From assembly GCA_013398955.1 (NCBI GenBank), contig VWPU01003081.1, forward strand, positions 124,001-188,000: a stretch of 64,000 bases of DNA. Reading direction: 5' to 3'. Under the pieces are notes generated by a model. The model was given only the letters and a program-made list of their open reading frames with translations, was not told where the DNA came from and made no database searches. Position numbers and translations under genes: made by a program. Positions 1 through 13,200 of this stretch are shown here, in pieces. Source of the stretch: Callaeas wilsoni. Lineage: Eukaryota > Chordata > Aves > Passeriformes > Callaeidae. Numbering within the stretch: the stretch's first letter is position 1; each line of letters opens with the position of its first letter.

Positions 1-3000
1 GGGTAATTTCACTCCTGTACCGGGGCTTATGTGGCTGGTTGCATGATCAAGTCTGGAAAGTGACTGTACTTTTAAACTAACCTGCCCAAATTCAAAAACA
101 GAAAAAGGGTTTTGTCTAGATCACTTTCCCAGTCTTGCATTAATGCTGGCAGAAGGGAGTACACAGAAACTTGCAGACTGGGACAGAAGGGAAGGCAAGA
201 GTGCTCAATGTTTTTGCAACAGTAAATGGATTTAGTCTGTCTTAAGCTGACTATGAAACTTCACCTTGAGGCAAGAATGTTATGGCATGAATGTTTATGT
301 ACTGCAAACATCTTATCAGCGGAAGTCTCCCTGATCACTTTTCTCATGCTTGCAATTACATTGCTGTTTTCTGCTGTCTCCTTTCCCTCTCTGTGCTGCT
401 GTATAAAACACACATGCAAGCACTACCAGTGCAGATGACTGCATAGAACAGCCGACGGCAGCAGATTCAGTGTATTCAGAAGTACAAAATGCATATTGCA
501 TTTCAGGCTGGCTGGGAGAGCTCAGAAGAAAAGACCACTTCGCTTTTCATGTCCAGTTTAAACAGATGGTGATAATTTAAATACAAGAGTAAATCACGAT
601 TTACATCTGGATTAAGAAAGCACATGATAGATTTTTTAAGAAATAAGATACTGTGTTAGCATGTCTGGGCTATAACAAGCACGTTTATTTAGTGTTCATA
701 TTGTAGCTTTACAGAAAAGCTTGCCAGGCTGGGGACCTGTGGGATAGATCATAAATAAGCTCAAAGGGTTTACAAGCTCAAGAATGTGCAGCAAAACAGA
801 CAAGCAAGCACTCAAGGGTTGATGAAAATGTGTGCAAGAGACAGTAAGACAGACACAACTCTTATCCAGTCAGAAACAGTAAAACCTGGACACACACACA
901 ACCAGTGCCTTTGTTACAAATGACCTGCACAGGGATTCACCTGTGGGCACATCAAGGGAACTTCACCAGACCTATGAGCACCAGGTGGCCAGTGTGGAGG
1001 TTTTGATGGAGTTGAATGTGTCATCTTGCCTGGGAGCACCATCGGTGGGCTGGAGCAGTCAGCCTCAATTTACATAAGTCCCCCATGTTGTGAAATTGCT
1101 CTTACGGTGTAGGTGGAAGAGAGTGGAAAGCTGCCAAGACGTCTGTGTTCTGGGATTGGGATTTTTATTAAGACCTTGAAGATTACATATTTCATCCGGT
1201 TTCTGTTTTATTTTTATTTAAACATTACGTAATACTGCAATAAGAATATATGGTAAGTTTCAACCAGGCGCTGCTTTTTGCACAGCATAATCTATATCTC
1301 CAGCTTGCATGAAATGTCCTCCCAGAGCCATGGAAGTTGCTGTTTCCAGGACAGGGTCAAAATTAAGGTGCGAAAAAATGGTGTTCTGGTGGTGATTCAT
1401 AGCCCAAGCTCTGCGAGGGTTCTCCTAAAAGTCTTTGTGGTATTGCTGTTTTCAAAGGCTGAACCGCAACAATTTTAACAAATTGTTCCGCTCTGTGGAG
1501 AAGGTTGCTATGGAAATGAACAGGGCTAACATCTCTGAGAACCCTACTTAGAGCACTACGCGAAGGGGGGAGAATTTAAGAAAGTAGAACATGTAGGGGA
1601 TGAACATCTTGCTCTAAATCTGTTCACTGTTCCTGTGGGCTTCAGAATTTGGCCCACTGGATAGAGATTTTTTTTGCAGTCCATTCTGCAGAAATTTAGT
1701 GCAAATTGAATTTAAAAAGATGAGAGCAAATGATTTTGAAAGTGATCTCTGGGACTAAGCTTATATAGACATAAACATCTTTATTGAATTATTTTTTGTT
1801 AATAATGTCTAGCAGAAAGATGTGATTATAATGGAACTGAAAAGGTTATTGAAGCATAACAGTTTACATGTTTTTTTGGGATAGTTACAGTTTGCTCAAA
1901 ACCTGAAGCAACTGTGGTGTTCAGAGCATTTGGATGGAAAAATATTGCTATGGCAACAAATTACTTTTATATTCACATAAAGCAAAAATAGATCTCTCTC
2001 TCCCTTTGTGGGAAGCACATATTTTAAAGTGCATGAAAGATTAAAGGTGATAGGCAGAAACAGCTGCATGAATATATTTTCATTTTCCTTCTTTTGGTTT
2101 ATACATATTTCTGTATAAATCTGAAATGCAGAAATAATTTGCAGCTAGAAGCATTTTGCAGTGAAAAAGTAGAAACAGTTTAGAAAAGGGAACAAAAGTG
2201 TAATACAGTCAGAACATCTAATTGAAGTGTAGCAGCATCAGACTTTAATTGATTAAACAAAATATTCTCAGTGACATTTAAAAAGGAGGGAGAGAATCCT
2301 CTCCCTTCTGCATGTATCCAGGAAACAGAAATCACTTTTTGTCCGTAACTTAAGATAAGAGACAATGTTTTTTATTTTTCTTTAGACAGGCAGCTTGTCA
2401 AGCTCAAGGAATAGACCTAGTGGCAAGACTACTGATTGCTTCATTCTAGCTGTGTGGCTGTGTTTGGAGTTTTTTATTTAGAGGGCATGCAGCTTTTACT
2501 TTTGTGTGGTGAGGAGCTTTTGGTACATCTATATGCCATGGTGCGCACCATCTGCAGAGGAACTATAATATGTCTGCGTTGATATGTCAGGTCTATCCTG
2601 AGGTTCCCTCTCAATTATTCTGAACCACGTGAGCTGTCTTACACCATCTGTATCTCTCTTCATAATGCACAGCAGAGCAACCCACATTTTGTGCTTCTTA
2701 GCTGCAAAATAGAGGCCTCCTCGCAAGTGGTGTGTGAATTTTTTGGCTCTTTTTCCAGCTGGTCTCTTCATATGGAGAGCAGAGAGAGGTACTGAAGGTC
2801 AGAAGTGAGGAATATGAAGAAGATTGTGGTTCAGTCACTTACTGACCTCTCATTCTCAAATCTTCAGCCTAAGCAGAACAAACTGAAGGATGAGACAGTC
2901 AAGGGGTAAATCAGGATGAGTTGGATGCACGATAATTCCAAACTGGAGGTTTTAGGGCAAAAATAGATGTTTATGGTATAGATAGACTTGCAGGCCTAGA

Positions 3001-4028
3001 TTTGAGAGTCACTTTAAATTTGACCCAAAGTATCAAACAATTCAAATGCCCTCAAATCCCTTCTGTTAATGTACAGTGCTAAAAAGTGTCTGTCATGGAT
3101 TCAAGGGACCACTACACTGAAGTTCATATTGTCCCTGCTATGAAAGTTTCAGAGACAACATTTCAGGGTGAGGAAGGGAAGGCTCAAGACATAATGGACG
3201 TAGAAAAGGAAATGGAAGAATCAGTTGGTTATTCCGAATCTCTGCAACACCTCATAAGCTGTTTCTGCAGTGCTTAATAGGAGGGTTCTACAGGGCAATT
3301 TGAGGAAAACTGGCTCACATCCAGATTACTTGTTCTTCATCTAGTACACCAACTTCTCAAGTGATGCTTTTGAGGCCCAAAGACGTAATTGCTATTTCGT
3401 GAGTATTTTCCTTTTCAGATTGGATTGCCTGAAATAAGGTGATACCTGTGTTGCAGATTTCTGCAGTACTGTGTGCAGGTGCATGACATACCCTGAGATG
3501 TGTCAGGACAGTTTGAGGAGCTGAAATTGGGATTCTTGTAAGCCTCTCCTGGTACAGTTGCACCTCTACTGCCTGCTGCAGACAGTCCCTGGAGTGAGGT
3601 CTCCCCTAAGATGTCCCTTTATGTCTTTGAGCACTCCCAAGTCACCCAAAACAAGCTCTGAGAGTCAAGTAACAGAAGTGAACAGAGATCCAGTCTTTAG
3701 CTTGGGCTCTGACTCACTTCAGAGCTATGCTGGCACAATTTCGAGCATGCTTGCAATCGTACACAAATCCTGACTGTTGATCAGGAGTCAGCATGGACCA
3801 GGAGCAGTCTCAGTGGAAGCATGGGTCCAGCATCCAGTATGGAGGAATGAGAGGGTTTTGCGTGGCTGCTCTGTCTCTGCTGGCTATCGTATGTCGGCTA
3901 TCTGTTGGCTTCAGTGCCAGCATGGGCTCAAGCACATTTAATTTACTGCTGTCAGCTGCAGTAGTAACACTGCTAGACATGGTGTCACAGTACTATGGTT
4001 AGAATAGCCCAAATAGAGAGTTGTATCC
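1..4028. other. AT-rich intergenic DNA
   Basis: I see no gene. Open frames are short and resemble nothing known. Two X-box-like motifs are present, at 1504-1517 and 1944-1957 (see findings). Confidence 0.5.
1944..1957. promoter_or_regulatory. Palindromic X-box (RFX-type) motif
   Basis: ATTGCTATGGCAAC differs by one base from the symmetric RFX consensus GTTGCYATGGCAAC. A weaker relative, GTTGCTATGGAAAT, lies at 1504-1517. Function is unproven. Confidence 0.35.
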
Positions 4029-4118
4029 TATTAAAAAAAAAACAAAACAAAAATACAAAAAAAACAAAACAAACAAACAAAAAAAACCCAAACAAACAAA
4101 AAAAAAAAAAACAAAACA
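4029..4118. repeat. A-rich low-complexity tract (CAAA-type)
   Basis: About 90 bases composed almost entirely of A with interspersed C, mainly CAAA and CAAAA units. No retroposon body with an adjoining 3' tail is recognisable on the left. Confidence 0.9.
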
Positions 4119-4119
4119 A

Positions 4120-4298
4120 GTGTTGGACTCTTTACAGTGCAAATAGGAATAGAGGTGGGGAAAGTGTCTAGTTCATCCTGGGTTCAGAGAGAAAATAAGG
4201 TTGAATGGGTTCTAAAATGAGACCCATTCTGGACAGAATTTCAGTGTTTTTGTTTTCTGGCAACGCTGTCAGAAAATGTGTTGGACTCTTTACAGTGC
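4120..4298. repeat. Exact 21-bp direct repeat, 158-bp period
   Basis: The 21 bases starting GTGTTGGACTC and ending TTTACAGTGC occur at 4120-4140 and again at 4278-4298. The intervening 137 bases are not themselves duplicated. The left copy directly follows the A-rich tract. Confidence 0.85.
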
Positions 4299-7200
4299 TT
4301 TGAGTACATAAACTACATATTTTAAAAGTTGTGTGAACCCATACAATCCAAAATTATGCCTGTGAATACTGTGTTGACATACCCTCAATTTCACTGCTTC
4401 AAGCTTCTTTGTATCAAAGGAGCAGAAGTGGGCTAGACATATTTTTATCCATGCAACCCAGAAAGAGATGGGAGAGATATCATGTTATCCTTCCTTAATA
4501 CTGTCCTCGGAACTGTAAGACTCTTGGCTTCCGCATATTACCCCTATTTTATCTGTGTGTGTGTATGTGTGCACAGCTGAATTTCTGCTCTCTGTACCTT
4601 GGGTTTTGTTGTGCTCATAGATGCCAAATGCAAATTAGGTCATCAGTTTTGAATAAATGGCAAAGGTCTTGCATACCTCACTGTGCCCCATAGCCTTTTT
4701 CTGATGAGGAATTGCATGCATTTCTTTTCAATTTCTGTGTCTCTTTTCTGCCTATGAAGAAAGATGGCAGAAAGCATGCAGCGGGACAATGAGTGCACAC
4801 ATAAAACTTAAAACATGTCTGAAGTAATTTATCCTGTTTTGCAAGGAGAAGTGGGTCAGAATGAGGTACAAATCTATCCTAATCTAATCTTAGTTGTTTA
4901 TTCACTTGTTCCTGTCCTCTTATTCTCTCACCATGCTTACTTTGTAGTGTTCTGGAGTCATTCATCTTCTGCTTGGTGTTGAGATTTACTTAAGAATGAA
5001 TAGAATTGGATGTGGCTGTTTTACCTCTTCTGTCCATATGCACTCCAAATGAAGATGAGATTAGAGTATTTTAGTAAACTGGAGCATGGTGCACAGGGAC
5101 TTTCTCACTGCTGGGATCTCTGCCAATGAGAAGTCAAACACAGGAGGTATTCAAAGGTAGTGATTTTTCCTATTATGTCAATGAAAGTCCAGTGACTGAT
5201 TATTGCAGACCTTGCCATATATTACCTCTAACATAGCGTTAATAATACACCTGGGCGTGATAAGTCTTCCTCTTCAGTAGGCATAAATCAGTATGGTGGA
5301 AAACAAGAAAATTCTGGAAAAAGACTGTGTCTTCCATCGTCATTTTTTCCTCTCTTGTTGGTGTAATCTAACAGAACTGCTGGACAAGTGGTTTTTGTTG
5401 AGTTTTGCTTAAGCAAGTTCTTGCAGAACAATGAATAAAGGGGTTTGGGGATTTATACCTTCCACTATAAATACAGTGGCATTTCCATGACCCTGTTTAG
5501 AAGAGTAAAGCTTCTATTTGTCTCCTGCTGATTCTGTCAACATTCACACAGTAAGTTCAGTAGAAATCCCTCAGGTATTCAAGTGTCAGACCACAAAGTC
5601 ATTTCTGCCTTTTAAAGAAAATACTGTATTTCAAGGAACTGGGACGTTTGGGAATATGCCTCTGAAGTGGCGACTTGATGCAGGAATGCAGATGTAAAGA
5701 ACTGAAGGTCTGGGCACAGAACTGAAAAACAAGGAAAATTGTGAGACAAAATATATATTTATCTATCTTCTGAGTTTAGTTACCTTGCTGAAAATGTACA
5801 GCAGCTCCAAAATACCTACAGAATTTCCTGGAATAGCTCAGACTAAAACATATACCTGCCCAAAGATCAAATGAACTGCAGTAAAAAAAGAGAGAAGGCT
5901 TGGGGAGGAAAAATATATGGAGTCATGAATTTTTCCTTCCCAGTTTTCACAGATATTAATCCTTTGGATCAATTCCGACCCACTTACACAAAGTCAATTA
6001 TTACAGAATCCAATTACGTATTTCATTTCCTGATTTCCAAAGGATACATGGCGCATGAAACTGTGTTGCACTGTCTCCTTTCCCCAGTAATTTCTTAAAG
6101 TGCTGTCTGATTTTAACCACAGGGGCAGACAGGTACGAGGTTCCCAGGTACCATGTTCCAACATGCATGTTGAACTCAGTGAGGTTAGAGGAAAGAAATC
6201 CAGACCCACCACAAGACCAGCAGTTAAAATTGAGCCTTTTATCATTGGGCACCTTCATGTGTTTTCTGTCTACCATGGCCTGGATATAGGTGTGCGGGAT
6301 GCAGTGGGACAAGGAGACAACTGAAATGTTGAGGTTCGTATGAAATAGAGAATGAAAAGCTATTTTTTACCCACACAGCAAATAGCTGAAGCACAAAAGG
6401 GGAGCATAAGTTAAGCGTGGCACGGTACCTGTGGTATGGTTCAGGCACAGCTTACTGCCTGCTGAAATGGCCTTGGGCCTTTATAGGCATAATGGCACAG
6501 AGTCATGGCAGAAAGAGCCTGAAGGATGGAAATCATTCCTACTTATACCATAGAGACGAATTTTATTCTGTTGTCTAAAATTGGTGCTCAATTGAGGAAC
6601 AGCAGAGGCTCTAGAAGTTTTGTAGTATTTCACAGCCCGAAAACTGCTGAAACTTGCCCTGTGACCCTAAAAGGAATTTTTCTCAACCTGGGATCGGCAA
6701 AACACAGCACACTCCATCCACAATCCTTCTCTACTTTGGCAGATAACAGTTCCCCCTACAAGGGCTTTTGGTATTATTAAAGTACTGACCAAGATTATCA
6801 GTGTCAAGAGGGGCTATTTCTTAAACTGGAACTTGGATTTGGTTGTGTGGGATAAATTCTTATAATTGCATAATGAGAACAGTACTCATATTGATTCTGT
6901 ATAATTTTTTTCATACTACCTGTACAACTTGAAGTAGCAACACTAACACTCTTGGGTTTTCATTCATGTAATTGAGAAGACAGGAAGTTTTTCTTTCTCT
7001 TTCAAAGTACTATTTTTAAGATTCTTTTCTAGTCTCATCCTATTGAAAAGGTGCATATAAAGTGAATTCCTTTCTCCAATTGGCTTAACTTTTGGAAGCC
7101 AATATTAATTGCAATTTCACACCCTTCAGTGATTCTTTTTGTGTCTTTGCAAAGGAGGCACACAATTTTAAAGCTTGATGTGAAAAAGTCTGTGGTAGGA

Positions 7201-10200
7201 TATCATCTGGAGATGAAAGCATTCAAAGTCCAGATTTCAAATCCCATTGCAGCAGAATATTTGTCAGACCTTGTTTGTTGCCAGCACTGAGATACGTGTA
7301 ATTTCCTGCAAGGGAGAGTTTTGGAATGTGAGGTCGCAGCAGTAATGAAGGAAATTTGTATGGTGGTTGAGCTGATAGTGGGAGTGAGAGAACTCTGCAT
7401 TGTAAAGTCAACACAATGCCAGCATTTGTATTCAGATGAAATTTAGGTTTCAGTGAAGAGGCTGTCATACAGTTTGGCGAGATAACACCTCACAGTGTTC
7501 ATGCACACTGTAAGTGGTTCTGCAGCATTTCAGAGGTGAAGTACCAGTACTTTTTGGAGCATCCGCAGCGTTCATCCTTGATATGGGTGACCTCTTCTTT
7601 AGCAGGATAGTTTTAGATTGTTGGTCCCTCTCTACACAGACTAGTGCTTGTGTAGTCCAAAGATAAGAGGGCACTGTTTAACTGATTTTGGGTAAATGGT
7701 ATGAATTTTTTTTTAAAATCCTTTTTTAAAAAGGCATAGCAGAACACTGTATAAAATCTGAGGTTAAAATGAATTTTACTTGGCCTGCTAGGGTTAGTCA
7801 TTATTGTTGCATAGTTACAGCAGCACTTTTGGGGTGCTTAGGATGCTGGGCCATGGACTGGCTCCCTGTTGTGCAGAACAGTGGTAAGCTACAAACAAAA
7901 GAGCTTACAGTTCACCTCTGTAGTCTTTTGCACACAAACGTGAATGGCCATGCTCCAGGAACTGGGTTTTTCCTTGGCATGGTGCAGTGCCCAAAGGAGG
8001 AAAACTGTACTAGCTCAGCTAATTCAGTTATTCAATTTCCAGTACAATTGGATTACCCTTGTGTAACTGCATCAGAACGAATATTTCATAACTCACATCA
8101 GCAGAGAGCAGTGTGTTCATGTCTACCATGAAGGTGGCCTGGGCAGTGATTCAAGAAACAGCACAGGGTTTCTGGCAGGCAGGGTAGCAAAGGAAATGGG
8201 GAGAAAATTCTGGGTCAGCAGCAGTCTCAAACGGTGGCCTAAACACTGCCTAGTATTTTGTGTTGTCAGGATGGATTCTGTACTTATTTCCCAGCCTTCA
8301 TTTGGCATATTGCATGTCAGGGAGAAAGGGATAAGGCTGGGAAGTCACTTCATACTCTCTGCAGTCCCCTGCTGCCTCCTTTTGATTCACTGTCTTTGTA
8401 CATCAGCTTGTTCAAGCAGATGGGCCCCAGGAAAGCTTTGAAGGGAGCAGGGTGTAAAAAAAATGGGCTTATGTCTGCAAAGAAAGAATTTCTTCATAGC
8501 AATGGCTATGTTCTACAGCAGGAAGATGGGAAATTTCTCACAAATGCAAAAAAAAAATGCTTGGTTGCAATGATTAGAACCAAGTATCTTAGCTGAAGCC
8601 CAGGAGTTTTCATTTTGCTTTTGCTGTGTAGAGGGATTCTACTAAGCTTAGGGAGGCAGTGAAAAATAACCTCTTCTGATCAACAGGTAGGATCATTGTG
8701 ATGTGTGCTCTCAGGTCCTCCTGCACCATCATTGCTCTGGAATTCACAGCATCTGCTTTGCTTCTGGGAAAAGCACAATTCACAGAAACTCTGCCAAGTA
8801 GTGGTAAAATGAAAACTAGAATACATCCAGCTGTGAAAGACTGTGTTTCTCTAGTGTCTTAGTGTTCTTTGAAAGTACTTTCAATTTAGTGTGGAAAGAA
8901 GAATAAAGGGACATAATTTTACCCTTCTGAAAAGGTTCAATAAAAGTTTTTTAGAGAAATTGGAATAAACTTAGAAACTACAGAGTGATGAAGTCTTATC
9001 ATATACTAAAAACAGACTAGCCCATAGAAAAAAATGTATGCAGTAACCAGCTGTGCACCCTAGTCTGCAGATGAGCTCATGGTGTGTTGTCCTGTGAGCT
9101 GAAACAATGGTAAATGTATTCATGGGTTAAATAGCTAGAAGGCATATATGCTAGTGACATTTATAGACTTAAATGTAACCTGACAGATAAGTAATTGGAC
9201 GACAAGGCAACTAAGCATTTCCATTAAAATTTTAACTTATATTTTAAATAGTTGAGCAGTTTGGAGAATTGCCTCTTTAGTTCATGTTTGTGCATTAGCC
9301 AAATCCTTAGGACACAAGAGTCAAGGGGCTGGTGGGTTTTTTGGCTGCTGAGTCTGCATGTACCTAGTCTTCCTATAACTTGCCAGAACAGGAAGATTTG
9401 TCTGGTTGGTTTGTTTTGCAAGGATTTGGATCTGACCACATGCAGACAACCTGCTTTAGCCCTCTCCAGAATCACACAAGTGATGGGAAACAGCAAACTG
9501 CAGGAGTGCAAGGCAAGAGATGGGAGTGGGGGAAGAAAAAGTTATTCGGAAAATGGTTAGATTTCTTTCTTTATAAATATTCCAAATTTAACAGCTGGGC
9601 AACAGCTTTCTCCCTATTGATGTGGCAAGCCTATTGCCTGGCCAACATTGATTGATTTGGAGGACAATTATTTTCCCATAGGCATCAATGAGATGTGACT
9701 AGGGCCCAAATACTTTTGTGTAGGATTGGTGTCACAGCAGATTTAATAAAGCTGGCGTTTATATTTCCAGGAAGAATAGAACAGCAAGATATAGAGGCTG
9801 CTATACAGTAAAAAGTCATATAGAACAGGTAGAAAAAGAACAAAAAGTATGCATTAAAATAGAAGTAGCCAATTTTTGTAGAAAGTAGTGAATATTTTTT
9901 AAACAGGAGAAAACACCATGTAGGGTGAAAAAAAAAAGCTAATATAAAATTAGTAACATTAATTTTAAACAAATAAAACTTTTTTTTAATTTTGAAAGCA
10001 TATCTAATCCATACATACTAATATATATATATCAGTAAGCATATTTTGTGACATTTAACATATGGCTGCCTTTTGTAGTTGTTCATGGTTTCTTTCAAAC
10101 TGGGGGGAAGGACATGGAGCAATCCCAAATTGATTCTAAGTGGGGTCATTACAAAGACTGTCACTTCCAGAAATTCAGGAGACCAGGGACATTCTTCCCG

Positions 10201-13200
10201 TCCCTCCTGTGGGGCTGTCATGGTGTCACCTACCAGTCTCCCCACAGGTTTCGGCTATGTGCTGCCATCAGAACCAGACCTCCAGGCAGGAGGCACCTTT
10301 GGCTTCTGCCAGTGCAGCACTTGCTCTGTTTCTAGGATAGAACTGGGGACTGCAGAAGTGTTTATGAGCCATTACTGACATAATACGATCTAAATTAATC
10401 TTATTTTATCTGTTCCAGTTAATAGGGCTTTAAAATTTGGTAGTCAGTAGAGAATAACTACACTTCTAAGAATTCTCAGTTTTCCAAATGCATAACTTAT
10501 AGTTTGTAATTAAAAGAAAGGCACCTTTACCTTCTACAAAATAATTTTTTGGGCCTCCCAAGATATGAATTATACTGAAAGACAGAACATCTTATAATTA
10601 GCACCAATTTACATGCATAGTAGTGCTCTGTGCTAGTGGAATCAAATCCATTCATCCATGTGTCTCAGAATCTTTACTGCTAAGAGATATTTGAGGTTTT
10701 TCTAAAATAAAGCTAAAAGGGAGGGGTGACAAAGGCGTCTTAATTCCATCATTTCATTTATGGTCCCACAAATTTTTCTGCCTCTGCCATGAGGTGGTTC
10801 TGCAGCTGCTTCATTCAGCATTGTCTGTGCCCCCTTACGCAACCTCAGCCCTGCCAAGGTCATCCTTGCCATGGAAGTTCACCTGTGCAGTAAAAGACAA
10901 AGGCATAGGCATGTTGCATTTGCCCAAGCCACGAGGGTGGGACCAAGCAGCTTACTGGAAACCCTTCTGCAACAAGGGCAAGCTCCCTTCTCCCCAGAGT
11001 CCTTCAAAGAGAAATGAGAACCCTTAAAATGACTTGCAGATCTGAAACATCTACATTCTATTATTACAAAAATATCTTTTGCATGCCTTGCCATAGTTCA
11101 CCAGGAGTTTCATCTCCTGAATTTTATTGATTTATCAAGCTCTTATAGGTATGATATCGAACATATCCATCTTTTATAAATATTTTCAATTGTCCTCATT
11201 TCATCTAAGAGCTACAGTAGGAGACAATTTTTCTGAAGATCGTGAATGAATGTTCTAATATGGGACATATATTTCAGATTCTAGGCAGGTTTAATATCAG
11301 TCTAAGCAGCAAAGGTTTTTCCCTTCCCTTGGAAGCTTGGATTGATGACATCCTGCATGGAGCAGATGCTTTGACATTGAACTTCTCTGGTGATTTTGCC
11401 ATTCAAGAAGTTATAGGCCACTTTATTCACCAGCTGGTCATTATTCTTTTGTCTTTTCTTGTTCCAATGAAGACAAAAATGTGGAGAAAGTGTTATGAGA
11501 TATTTTCTTTTGCTATTTTTTCCTTTAATTTCAGAACATAATGCTACTGAATTTTTGGCACGCTATATCCTATATCATTCCTTAGGCCAAGGACAATGAG
11601 TAGGACAGATTGCACAAGTAGGAGAATTACCATTCTTTGTCACCAGTTATAGTTCTGCTGGGGACACTGAAATTTCCCTTTGGCTTCAGAATGACCTCCT
11701 TTATTTTGACTTTTAAAACCATATTTATTTCAGAATGAATTTCCTACAGCAGACTATGTTTTTCTCATCTCTTTATATTGTTTTATGTAAAGGGACTGGG
11801 GGATTGGCAGCAAGTTCACTCATGAGAAGTAAATTGCTAATAACTTCTATTTTTTTTTCTCTTTCCTGTTGTGAAGCTTGTTTTGTTTAGTGATTTGTAT
11901 ATCAAAACTGTTTTAGAAAATTCATTTGACTTTCAAACTTAATGCTCAGGATTCTATATTGCAAGGTGACTTGTAATTTTTTATCTTCATACATTAACAA
12001 ATATATATCTTACAGATCACACCACTTTCATCTGTTTATGAGGGCTTCTTTGTGACCTTATTTCTTTGTTTTTCAGGCCATGTTGTGCCAATATCACTGA
12101 ATTGGGTAGAAAGGAATGGCGACCTCTTTCAAGGTTTTATGCCAATGTAAAATTCTTTCATATTCTGCTAAAGTTGCTGAGAGATTTTGGTTGTTCTCTG
12201 TAACAGGAGCATATTGTCCTGTACTATTCCTAAACCGTGACAACCATTATCCACTGCCGGTGGTGGGTACCATCCATCCAGCCCTGTTTCTTCTTCCTTT
12301 TGGCTGAAGCTTCTTGGGACAACAGAGATAAAAAGTTTTCAAAAGTCTGTAAGTGTCAATTAAAACAGCATTAGAAAAAAATTATGAAGTTAAAAGAACA
12401 GTAAAATGTGAAACCAAATTATGGTATTAGCTACCACAGAAAGTGAGGAAGTAATTAGGTGACACTGGAACCACAAGAACAACGCAGCTGCTCCCAACAT
12501 GAGTCCTTATAGAATGAATGACCACAGCTGGTTGAACATGGCCAAATGGGACTATACAGAGTAAAGAGTTAACAGATGATGATATGGAACTTATCGTTGG
12601 AATCTTTTTGAGGGAAAAATACTGAGATAAAGACATGGAGTGGTCTTCAGGCAATAGCTGGAGAGTCTGACTCTTTCTGGGCTGCCTAGAGATTTTGGAA
12701 AGCTGACGTACTGCTGGTAGGCCAGGTCCTTTAAGAAATGCAAACAGTGGATTTATTTCTTCCTATTGTGATGCAGAAAACAGAGCTCTGACTTCCCACA
12801 GTTCCCTCTCCTCCATTTTATCCTTCGCTTCATTCGCCTTGATATCTCATTTCACTTCCACCCCCCACCATTTCTCCACAACAGCAGCCAAGGCCGGGGC
12901 TCCTTTATTTTGTATGAATTTCAAATCTCTCACACATTGAGGCTTTCATGGACTGGAACGCAGTCAATTTCTTGGCTGAGAATTACAGGGCCCTCACCGG
13001 AAGAGGAGGGACACCCTGACCCAAACCCAGGCTTCTGCTGAAAAGAATCCCGTAGGCTCACTGAACAAAACATGGTCTTTACCTTCGGCTTAGCCTCAGT
13101 TGCATGCCAGAGGATAGGATTTGCTGGGATATACACGGTCCCAGGTCTGAGTCTTTGGTGACCTCACATTTAATTTTCCCTGCTCTCACTATGTTTTTTT

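Noticed and set aside
2529..2771. An 80-codon minus-strand frame with a basic N-terminus
   Set aside because: No domain, splice context or homologue recognised; its length is compatible with chance.
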